This document shows positions 37,401-49,865 of a stretch of 64,000 bases of DNA, one piece after another. The stretch lies in assembly GCA_031216445.1 (NCBI GenBank), contig CM062211.1:19598501-19662500 (forward strand). The letters are read 5' to 3'. The notes under the pieces are model-generated. The model did no database searches. It was not told where the DNA came from and saw only the letters and a program-made list of their open reading frames with translations. Within the stretch, counting starts at the first letter, position 1, and the number at the start of each line of letters is the position of its first letter. Source of the DNA: Lateolabrax maculatus. Lineage: Eukaryota > Chordata > Actinopteri > Acropomatiformes > Lateolabracidae. Made by a program: the position numbers and the translations under genes.

Positions 37401-37722
37401 ACAGAGTTTCTGCCCGACCAAAAAACTGGGAAACAACTCATTTCATCTTTTATCACACCTGGTGGTGTGTGTGTGTGTGTGTGGTGTGTGGGTGGTGTGT
37501 GTGTGGTGTGTGTGTGTGGTGTGTGTGTGTGTGTGTGTGTGGTGTGTGGTGTGTGTGTGTGTGTGGTGTGTGTATGGTGTGTGTGTGTGTGTGTGGTGTG
37601 TGTGTGTGTGGGTGGTGTGTGTGTGGTGTGTGTGGTGGGTAGTGTGTGTGTGTGTGTGTGTGGTGTGTGTGTGTGTGTGGTGGGTAGTGTGTGTGTGTGT
37701 GTGTGGTGTGTGTGTGGTGTGT

Positions 37723-37755
<33 letters not shown>

Positions 37756-37846
37756 TGGGTAGTGTGTGTGTGTGTGTGTGTGGTGTGTGTGTGTGTGTGG
37801 TGGGTAGTGTGTGTGTGTGTGTGTGGTGTGTGGGTGGTGTGTGTGT

Positions 37847-37885
<39 letters not shown>

Positions 37886-37976
37886 TGTGTGTGTGGTGGG
37901 TAGTGTGTGTGTGTGTGGTGTGTGTGTGTGTGGTGTGTGTGTGTGTGTGGTGGGTAGTGTGCGTGTGTGTGGTGTG

Positions 37977-38007
<31 letters not shown>

Positions 38008-38404
38008 TGTGTGTGTGTGGTGGGTAGTGTGTGTGTGTGTGGTGTGTGTGTGTGTGTGGTGGGTAGTGTGTGTGTGTGTGGTGTGTGGTGTGTGTGGTGG
38101 GTAGTGTGTGTGTGTGTGTGTGGTGTGTGTGTGTGTGTGTGGTGTGTGTGTGTGTGTGTGTGTGTGTGGTGGGTAGTGTGTGTGTGTGTGGTGTGTGGTG
38201 TGTGTGTGTGTGGTGTGTGGTGTGTGTGTGTGTGTGGTGGGTAGTGTGTGTGTGGTGGGTAGTGTGTGTGTGTGTGTGTGGTGTGTGTGTGTGTGTGTGG
38301 TGTGTGTGTGGTGGGTAGTGTGTGTGTGTGTGTGTGTGGTGTGTGTGTGTGTGTGTGTGTGTGTGGTGGGTAGTGTGTGTGTGTGTGTGTGTGTGTGTGG
38401 TGGG

Positions 38405-38435
<31 letters not shown>

Positions 38436-38606
38436 GTGGGTAGTGTGTGTGTGTGTGTGTGTGTGTGTGCTGGCTGACCCAGTTTGATGATGTTTGGCGT
38501 GGAGGTGTTCCTGCTGCGCTCGGTGCAGGCCGTCACCGTCAGGTTGTAGATGTCACCTGGAGGCAGAGGGAGGCTGGCCCGCTGCACGTTACGAGTCACC
38601 TGACCA

Positions 38607-38645
<39 letters not shown>

Positions 38646-41600
38646 TATTTTAATCCAACAATGACATTCAAGTGCCTCTAAGTTGTACTTAAGTGCGATG
38701 TTCTTCTGCTCTACGTCTCAGAGGAAATATTACACATTAATATTACAGATTCGATCACAGATGATCTTTTTTCTCCTGTTTGAAAATATGAAAATGATGC
38801 AGTTTGATGTGACATTACTTCAGATTTTAGCATTAAAATGAAATGGTGACACACTGCTGGTATTTTCCCAAAATGTGACTTAATCCTTCCGAAGAGACAA
38901 ACTAAAAATAGCTGCAAATCCTAAAATCCTCTCGTGAGTTTATTTCACTGTTCACAAACGTTCAGAGGATGTTTCCCATCCGGGAGGAAAGACATGTTTG
39001 ATGAACTGATTTCCAGATGTTCAGGTCATCAGATCTGTAATTAGAAACAGCTGCACATGTTAAACAGCCTGTTAGCTTTGTTTCCTTTCTGGGTGAATGT
39101 GTTGAAGTTACAGTAACACTGACATGAACGTCCCCTCCTGTATACCGTCTGTGGTGGCGTCCCAACACCCGGCAACCCCCCGGCAACCACCCGGCAACCA
39201 CCTGGCAACCACCAAGTAACCACGTAGAAACGCCATAGCAACCATCTGGACCGTCCTACCTGCAGTAGGTATGGTTAGTAGCTGTAGCAACCGCCTGAAC
39301 TCTCTGGCAGACAGATATTAGTGTCCTAGTAACCACGACAACACAACGTCAGGGAAATCACCCGGACTGCCCTAGCAACAGCTACCACCTAGCAACCACT
39401 TAGTAACCCCATTGTATGATGGGAGTTGGGCTCTCAGAAACTCAGTGGAATCATCCGATAACAGAAGATCAGTAGCTGCAGCCTCCCAGCTGTGTTTGTA
39501 TTGTATTGAACACACTGTGATCTGGGCCTTGCTGCCTCCGTCCGTGCGTCTCGGACACGTTTAAACACGAGTCGGCTGTTTATCTCGTCTCTGTGTGAGA
39601 ACGTGGCCTCCATCAGTCGGGCCAATTAAAACTCAAACAGCACCTCTGACCCTCAAACAGTTAATTATGCGAGTCGGGTCGGCGTCTGCTGGGAACATAA
39701 TTGTCCTCACGGAGGAGAAGCCGAGCTGGAGACGCTGCTGGAGACAGCAGCTCGTCCTTCTGCTGCTAATTGGACCATCGAACTGACCCGGAGGACGTAA
39801 TCAATAGCAGCTCGGCCCGACCCCGAAATAACAAGCTGCTGCTGCAGAATCTGAGCCGCTAAAACGCTTTAAACGGCACAGAAGACTCAACCGAACTTGT
39901 ACAGAACAATAGTTCAACCAGGAATGAAACTCTTATTATCAGGTCGGTAAAAACACGTCTGTGTGTCCACTTAAGGACCAGAAGGTTTCTACTCCCATCC
40001 TTCTCTCGAGTAAACGTAACAACACAGTGTAACAAGTCAAAGGCCTTCTTCCATAAGAAAATTATCTGCAAATGTACTTAAAATATCTGAAGTGAAAGTG
40101 TAAAAATAAGGAGCCTTCAAGCTCCTGAAGGATGATATATTTGTTTTATTTTCTGCACACAACATAATAAGTTTTACACATTATTGTACGTATACTTGAT
40201 TAAATGTATTTTCCACCACTGCAGAACAACTTGTACAGTAAATACTTCAACAGCCTCAGTGAAACGTACAGAAACAGGCTGTTTCACATCCATCAGCATG
40301 AACGGACGAACGGGGGAAAGACTCACGTCGATGGAGTAGCTCCTCTCTGGTCCCTTCTTGCCGACGGCCACCACCTGCCAGTGCAGCATCCTGGAGTGTG
40401 ATAGGTCGATGAAGAGCTCGCCGTACGTCCAGCGAACGTACAGGACGCCATGAGAATAATCCACCGAGGAGATGTGAGGCGCCTCGGGAGCTGAGACGCA
40501 GACACGTGACATGCAGCATTGTCATATTTCAACGTTTATTCTTTGGATGTTTTTCATATTATTTCTAAAATACCACTGATTATATTCAATACATAAATAA
40601 CAATAAAAACTGCAAAGTATTGGGAAAAAATACCAGAAATTTAAAATTTCAGTCGCTTGCACTTTGCTGTTTTTTTGATCGCTGTTAAAGCTGCTGTCAG
40701 TGAAACACTTCCCCTCTCCTGGTCGGCTTTTACTGTGAAATATCTGCAGGAAGTGTTGAGTTTCGCTGACGATAGCGTAACAGCGATCCAAAAAACGGCG
40801 GAAGCAACTGCAGTTATTAGTGAATGAGAAGAGCATCAGAGGAAGTGTTTTCAGCAGATGATTCAACCACACAAATGTTTTACCTTTAATTATTACACTA
40901 ACAGATAATGGGACAAAAACTGGCTTTTATTTCTGAGAAATGGAAGTTTAATTTCTGTCTCCGCCGTCCACTGAGACTGTTTGGTATTTATGTGGCTGTT
41001 TGAGCTGATGAAGATTCATCATGAAAACATGGAACGTTTTCAGTTCACAGTAAGACTCAATGGCAGGTTATCACAGCCTGAATTTCCTGTGGACAGCAGA
41101 AACATCAGCGTAACGGCGGACATGTCAGTACCTGTGACGAAGCTGACAGTGGAGCTATCGCAGCAGCTGAGCGGCGGGTCGCCCCACGTCACCATGGAAA
41201 CACGGAAATTATAATACCAGGCCGGCAGCAGGTCGGTCACTCGCTGAGGAAAAACACAAGAGAAACTGACCCACACGTCCACTCCGCCATCACGTAGATA
41301 ATCATTTTACTTTATCTCTTAATAACAGAAAAAGAATCAGATGATCACCACGGAGGCGATGACGGAGGCGGTGGCGGCGATCTCGTAGTAGGTGGTCCAC
41401 TCGGACGCCAGAGTGACGGGGTTGAAGAAGAAAGTCTGCAGGACGTATTTCCTGAAGGCCACGTGATACGGACGCTGCCAGCTCAGCATCACTGCTGTCG
41501 GACTGAGAGGGTAAACAGACAGCTCGCGCACACCTGTGGGCTCTGACACACACACACACACACACACACACATTAACACATTAACACAGAAACACACACA

Positions 41601-41899
41601 CACATTAACACACACACAGAAACACACACACACACACATTAACACAGAAACACACACACACACAAACACAGAAACACACACACACACAAACACAGAAACA
41701 CACACACACAAACACAGAAACACACACACACATTAACACAGAAACACACACACATTAACACAGAAACACACACACACAAACACAGAAACACACACACACA
41801 TTAACACAGAAACACACACACACATTAACACAGAAACACACACACACACAAACACAGAAACACACACACACATTAACACAGAAACACACACACACATTA

Positions 41900-41932
<33 letters not shown>

Positions 41933-44900
41933 GAAACACACACACACACAAACACAGAAACACACACACACACAAACACAGAAACACACACACACATTAA
42001 CACAGAAACACACACACACAAACACAGAAACACACACACACATTAACACACACACACACACATTAACACAGAAACACACACACACATTAACACACACACA
42101 GAAACACACACACACACAAACACAGAAACACACACACACATTAACACAGAAACACACACACACATTAACACAGAAACACAGAAACACAGAAACACACACA
42201 CACATTAACACATTAACACACACACACACACATGAAGAGTTCCTTTATGTGCTGAGAAAATTCTCCTGAAGCTCAATAAACTGTTTCAAACCCTCTGGGA
42301 TCAGCTGGAAAAAGCATCGTCACAGAGCTGGAAACAGGCTGTTTTTCTGTCGACTTTTTAGAGATACGAGGTTCTCACAGGACGGCGACGCTACAAACAC
42401 CTGATGATCTTATAGACCATGATGCATTGCTGCAGATTAAACTACACAACAGGATATAAAGGAGCAACATCAGAGATAATAAAACACTGACAGGAACTCT
42501 TTACTGCAGCAGCAACTCTTTGCTTTAAGGACTTGAACTACAGGAAGCTGATTATAGTTATATATCTTTACTTAAGTAAGTTTAAAATGCGGGACTTTTC
42601 CTTGTAGTGGAGTGTTTTCACACTGTGTTTTAGTACTTTTCCTGCAGTAAAGGAGCTGAATACTTCCTGTGCATATAGATGTTATAAAGTTGATGAGTTG
42701 CTCACCTATATCGATGATGACGGGTTCAGACGGAGGACTGATCAGCGGTCCGTTACTGTGATAGACGACCACTCTGTACTGAGCGCCGGGGGTCAGGTTA
42801 GTGATGATGTCGCTCGTCGAGTTTTCCTACAAGAAAACAAAAAAAAACGTTCTTAAATGTGCCGATACAGCAGCCGATTAATGTTTCATTACTGTGTTTG
42901 GGCCACGATGAGTGAGAATAAAGCTCAAATATTTTAGGAATAAAGTCGTAATTTCAAGAAGAAAAAAAAAGAGAAAGAATTAAGTCAAAACATTTTCAGA
43001 GTTGAAGGTGTATTTTGTGCAAAAAAGTTGAAATTTCACTAGAAAAGTTGGAATTTTTTGGAAATAAAGTTAACACTAGTAACACTAAAACTATAATATA
43101 AGCTGTAAATAACGAGAAAATAGTTGGAATATAGTGACGACACAGTAAATATATAGTCAAGAATTTAGTCATGATATTAAAGTCATAATTCACAAGATAA
43201 TATAAGAATAAAGTTGTAACTGTACACAAAATATTAAAAAAATTAAGTTATAATATTTTGAATTTGTAGTTTACAAGGAAAAAATGAAATAAAGTCGTTA
43301 TTTTACAGTGTTGTAGGAAAAAACTGCTGTCAGTGGATCCTCGGAGGATTCTCATTAAAAGCTTTTCTGAATGTTTCTGAGAGAATAATATTAAGTAGTA
43401 ATATTAAGAAACACGCTGCTTTATTCAGTCACACCCGTCAGCGTTCAACACAAATACAGTCTGTTGGAAACAGCCGGAGACTCGACGCGTTTCACACCTC
43501 CAGGTCCGTTCACACTTTACTGGCTCAACAACCAGCCGCTAACTCTCAGTTTCTGCATCATTATTTCACATTTATGATTTATTCTTTCTTTAACTCAGAA
43601 ATAAGGGCTGAATAACAGGAATTAAGATCTCTGTGTCAACAGGAATTCCACCAAAATCTGGTCTAGTTTTCTGGAAAACCAAACAAAAACAACGTAATAA
43701 GATAATAAAACTTCCAGATTGGACGTTAAACCTTCGAAAGAAAAACAGAAATATGGAACAAATACTTTATTCTCTTTAAAGAGATGTTGGTTAATAATTA
43801 AATAATAATAACACAATTACAATTAATGGTATGGATTGTTAAATGTGACCTGAGGACACTAAATTGTATTAATTTTTTACCCTGAATAAACTCAAAAGTT
43901 AAGATCCTCTTATGGTATAAATTTAATTAATTTGGTCAGTTTTTACAAGTTTTTACCCTTAAAAAACTGCAAATAACCAAATTAAAATAACTGAATATAT
44001 ATTCCCTTTTATGTATCCATAAAAGTTCATTTCCTCACTATTAATTGGGTAATTGGCTGTTCATTTTCTCTGTCTCTGTACTGGCTGTTGATCAGCAGCT
44101 CTGTCGTGTGTTTTACGGCTGAATAAAGTGAGCAGCGGCGGCAGCGGCGGCAGAGGCTGTGGCGGCGGCGGCGGCGGCGGCTCAGGTCACCTCGCTGCAG
44201 AACGTGTTCTCCATCCTCTGGCTCAGGCTCGGCCTCAGGCAGGTCGTGGACACCACCGACACCAGGCTGCCGTTGTGGTTCTCGGAGGACGGAGCCCAGG
44301 AGACGGCGGCGGTGCTGGAGTCCAGCAGTCGGACGCTGACGGCCTGAGGACGCTCCCGGAGCTCCTCCAACAACTCGCCGCCAGGACCTGGAACCAGGCA
44401 GGAGCGTTTCAGGACAAACCCAAAGACCCACAGGAGGTCCTCGCTGAACTCCATCACATTAATACTAATGTAATAACCTATTCTAATGGGACTTTATGAC
44501 TCGTGGATAAGCTGACAGATTGTAATATACAGTATTAAGGTATTTTGAATGGATAATTTGATTGGTCTAAGGGTTTTTTAGGTGAAAATTCAGGGATGGT
44601 TTTCATTCAACCTCTTAAAATCAACCAAAATCCATTAAAAAACTCTTAATATATCATAAACGGTTAATGTGTCCATTAGTCTGGGGCGAACGCCTGTATT
44701 TGCATCACAAAATTCAGGTTTTTAAGGATTCGAACACATGAGGAAAAGGTTTCCTATCATTAGCGTTGAAGTCCTGTTTAAAAAGCCCTGAAACAGAGTG
44801 TAATGTGCTGCTTGGCGTTATCGTACTGAGGTAGAAGGTGAAGCCGGTGTCGGCGGCGCTCTCTCGGGCCTCACAGTCTCCGGACGAACTGAGCGTGGTC

Positions 44901-47900
44901 ACCTGGACTCGGTACGTTCCCGGCTCCGTTAGCTCGGTGAAGAACTCGTGAGTGTTTTCATCCACGGTGGCCGTTTCTGTCGAGTTACCTGAAAAACACA
45001 ACGGATGAGACGGGTGAGACGGGTGAGACAGATGAGACAGATGAGATGGGTGAGACGGGTGAGACAGATGAGACGGGTGAGACAGATGAGACGGGTGAGA
45101 CAGATGAGATGGGTGAGACGGGTGAGACAGATGAGACAGATGAGATGGGTGAGACGGGTGAGACAGATGAGACGGGTGAGACAGATGAGACGGGTGAGAC
45201 AGATGAGACAGATGAGACGGGTGAGACAGATGAGACGGGTGAGACGGGTGAGACAGATGAGACGGGTGAGACGGGTGAGACAGATGAGACGGGTGATACG
45301 GGTGAGACAGATGAGACGGGTGAGACAGATGAGACGGGTGAGACAGATGAGATGGGTGAGACGGGTGAGACAGATGAGACGGGTGAGACAGATGAGACAG
45401 ATGAGACGGGTGAGACAGATGAGATGGGTGAGACGGGTGAGACAGGTGAGACGGGTGAGACAGGTGAGACGGGTGAGGCGACGCCTGCTGTGAATGAAGA
45501 CATCCTGTCTATTCATGATTATCAAAACTGTTTCTAATTAATTGTCTGTCGATCGACTAATCGTTTCTACGTCAGAGAAAGTTACTGAAAACGTTTCTGC
45601 ACGTCCGTCCATCAACATTTGTTCGTGTGATCGATCACTTCAGGTCGTTTCCTTTACGTTATTTATTTTCTGATTGTTTTAATCCTGTAAAGCACAAACA
45701 CAGCTCTTCTTCTTCTTCCCCTCCTTATTGCAGCTGACTAATGTACCGTCTCTGTAGATGTAGACGTTGAAGCCGTCGTAGCTGGTCGGGGGTCTCGGCG
45801 GCAGCCAGCGCAGCTCCAGCAGGATGGGGGGCAGTCTGGTGGGCAGGACGGAGGCTTCGGGGGGGAGACCCATGGCCGAACCCGGCTCGTTGGAGTCCTC
45901 ATACTCTGACACCACGGCGTTGACGAACTCGTCCTCCCTGTCGGCCGGGGACGGGTCGGTCGGGTCCAGCCAGTAGTTCGCCGTCGTCCCATTGGCGCCC
46001 ACGGCGTCGGCGCCTGTCAGGTTGTGCGTTGGGCCGAAGGGAACCTGAGTGGACGAGGGGTTCTCCTCCTCCTCCTGCTCCTCCATCAGAGGGACGTCCC
46101 GGACTCGACGGGATCCTCGCCGGCTCTCCTCGCCCCCCTCAGGAGGGACCGCGCTGGAGGCCTCACCCGGCAGCGCCCGCGGGCTCAGGTGGACGGTCTT
46201 ACGGGAAATGTTGAGGGGGGGGTAGGGCACTGTGATGGGGAGAGGGACGGGTCAACATTTAGAGGCACATGTATATATACACATATGTACATTATCATCA
46301 TCACGTTCAGGCAGGAATAAGATCCGTACGTTACCAACCCGATTCAACAACGCCGTCACAGCACCAACAGTCAATAATCACCAGCCTTTACGTTTTAATG
46401 AGGATTAAAGTTCTGATGGAGTAAAAAACCTTTCAGGTTCCTCATCAATCAGAGTGAAGAGACGTGATGACAGTAATGAACGTCTGCCGCTGTTTATATC
46501 GTATCAATAATACAGAGACTCGGGGGGGGGGGGGGGGGGGGGGGGGGTGTATTCACTCATTGATCTGCTGTTATTATATTGATCCGCTGCAGAGAGGACG
46601 ACATTTAATAAACCACAAATCAGCTGGTAAAACTCCCTGAAAACAAACTTGTGATTCAGACATTTTATATGATAAAGACCAGCGAGACCTCAGGAGATAC
46701 AAGACACTCGCTGTCCTCCGTCATAACTACATCATAAAGCTTAAGATGGCGTCCTTACAGTGATGTAAGTGGCCACGTTTCTTTCACTCAAATGTTGTTT
46801 TTCTTCCACCACAGAAACAGCAGATTTTTAACGAGGTGATACGATGTGAAGAAACGATCTCATAATCCCCAAAATATGAAAGAACAACATCAGAAAATTG
46901 GAATAAAGGTCATTTTATGATGAAATTAATTTTGCAGTACAACTTGCAGATTACACTGATACTGCACATATTGTACATATAATTTGTGGTGATATAAATA
47001 TAAAATAATAGGATTTAGTTTTCCTATTGGTTTGTGTACGGGTGTGTGTGTGATGTCACTGTGCTGTGTCCCACCTGTCCTGTGGTGTAGAGGTGTGTGT
47101 GTGATGTCACTGTGTGTAAGCAGTGCAGTCTGGTACACTGTGACCTCAGAGATCAGCTGGAAGGTGATGTTACGGTAACACATCCCCGGTAACCAGTGCT
47201 TGAACACCGTCTTCCCCTTGTAGAAATCTGCAAACATACAAAAACACAGAATTATTATTTCAAATCTGCATGATCACATTTAATTTAAAGACTTAAGCCC
47301 TTTAATTCAGTGAAGGCAGCACAAACACATATTTAATAAAGTAAATGTAACTACAAATACTAAAGTTTGATGCTCCTGTGAGTTGTATGATACCTTAGCT
47401 CCGTAATTGAACTTTTTTCTCTGAAGAAATATTATTTTGAAGCAATTAAAATGAACAAATTGAGGAAAAGCAGCTCATAACACACTTTGCTCTTTGTTAA
47501 ACACGTAATAAAAATGTATTTCGTACACATAACGTTAAAATATGTGCAGAGAAGTCCAGAAAATGCACTTTTAGAAAGACTTTATCCAGCTGATCTTTAT
47601 TAAAGTTCGATCAGTGGTTTCACAGTAAAAGCCTTCCACTGCCTTCATGTTAAAGTGCATTTATTGTGAAGGGCATACAGGAAGTGATTGTTGTTGTACT
47701 TTCAGTTGCAGGGAATTTACTTTAACGCCTGTTTATAATCAGAATATTAACATGTAATAACTGTTAATAACAGACTAATGTAGTTATCAGTGCACACAGC
47801 TGTAATATAAAATGAGAAGGGGGAACATTAATAAACACTTAAACATGTTCTTATATCTGTTTATTACTACATTATAATCCAGTTATCTAAATGATGGGAC

Positions 47901-49833
47901 TGTTAATCTGCAGTAACTTGTACCTTTGTAGAGCATGGACCGTCGCTCTGCTCCTTCGGTGTAGCTGATGTTGACTCTGCTGAAGATGTTTCCGGCCGGA
48001 GGCTCGATTTCAAACACCACTCCGGTCTCCGGAGACTCTTTATAGTCTGATATGTGAGCGCTGTGGACAGGAAGAGGCTCTGAGGAGACACAAGGACACA
48101 CATCAGGCTTCAAACATCTTAAACACGAATGACAAAAACCTGTCAGGGACGACAAATCTGCTGTTGGACAAATATTTAACGTTATCAAACTGGAACGTGA
48201 AAAAGTTTAATGTGGAAAGGAAATTCTTCTTCACACAACAGTGATTTCACATTTTAAACTCTAATATTTATCTTTTCACAGGTGAGAGATAAAATAAATC
48301 CTTCTTTTATAAATGAAATTGCAAAATCAGGGCTTCACCACAAATGTAGGTCTTCATTAACAGATAAATGTGATTATGATTTACTAATGGGTAAAACAAC
48401 AAACATGTATATATGTATGAACACTGGTCATGTACATGTACCAAATAGTTAATACAAATTCAAATCCTTTTAAAATGTAGAAGTTAAGATGACTTTCATG
48501 TTATTTGGACATTTTTAATTGTTTTTTACCCCTTAAATAAAATTAATGGGATTTTGAGGTAATCTATTAAGGGATTCATTTAGATAGCTTATACTGTACC
48601 ACCACAAAGTTTCACATTAAAACTGTGTGCTGCCCAAAAATATGAATAAAACAAATAATTTGTGTCAATCCTGGAAACTGAATAATGGGATCATCTGAAC
48701 TGTGCAGTTAGAAACAATAAGGAATCGCAGAGTGAGTTACTGTTCAATAACCGCACGCCTCATCAAGGATTATTTTACTATCTTTTCTGTAATAAAACCT
48801 CCGTCATGTTTGAAAAGTTTCCAGTTTCTCACTTGTGAGCACCGACACAGTCTTGACGGGTCTGGACCAGGTCTGGCCCAGTTTAAGCAGCAGTCCCACA
48901 GTGTAGCAGAGACCATGAAACGACGTGTTGAACAGCAGAGGCTCGCTGGTGTTCACAAACTGAACCAGGATCAGTTGAGGTTCTCCGGAGACCTGAGCCG
49001 CGTACGCCGTGACGTTCTCTCGCAGGTCCGAGCGCTCGAGCGTCGCTACGATCAAACCGTCATCATTTACGGACGCCTGGAACGCCAAGACACCCTGAAA
49101 CGTGAAGAAACATCAAGAAACATCAAGAAACAAAGAAACGTGAAGATAATATATATAATAAGGAAAGGACTAAAATAAACACATATAAACACAGTTACAC
49201 ACATGTACATATACATTTATATGAACACACACGTATCCGTATGTGCACACCTAAAAACATCTAAAAACAGCTCAGCCAGCAGCTCTTTAAAGACGCCCAA
49301 AGCTTAGCTTTAGTTTAAAAATGTTTCTGAAGGCAGCCTCTCCCATTCAGTCCTGCACCCTGGTGTTTTTACAGTGAGCCGGTCTGGAGATCCAGTTGGG
49401 CTCGAGATGTCTGTCGACAACAGACTAGTCAAGTACGGAGGGAGTTTAGCAGTTAGTCCTCTATAAATAATGGATATATTCGAGGTGTGTGACCTAAAAG
49501 ACAGACTGTGATCCGATATCCAAGTACTTTCAGTTCAATGTCTACATTGTTTAAGGTGGGCAAGTGTGCATCAATGGGTTCCATGTTAAATAGTGACATG
49601 TTCAAACATCCAAAACTCAGTTTACAACAGCTGAAAACTCAACAACACCAATTGACTAAAAGTGACAATTATTCATTAATTTATCTATTAATCGTCGCAG
49701 ATCTACAAGAAACTATTTATATTTAATAACATATTTCTTTCATTTCAGTCCCTGAAAGCAACCACAGTGAAATCTAGAATATCAATATTCTTCATATTAA
49801 ACTCCTGAGGCTGTGACAGAATTACCTCCTGCA

Positions 49834-49865
<32 letters not shown>

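Noticed and set aside
37211..38641. 476-codon - strand frame of His/Thr repeats
   Set aside because: It is the complement of the TG minisatellite joined to true exon 12. Exon 12 has a proper donor at 38478 and continues in frame into exon 13.
41536..42229. CVCV / THTH repeat frames
   Set aside because: Translations of the CA-rich minisatellite before ptpro exon 9.
45003..45478. Regular repeats considered as a CRISPR array
   Set aside because: Units are directly abutting with no unique spacers, and the genome is vertebrate.
45005..45537. MRRVRQ / GETDET repeat frames on both strands
   Set aside because: Translations of the 0.5-kb minisatellite in ptpro intron 5, open in several frames on both strands.
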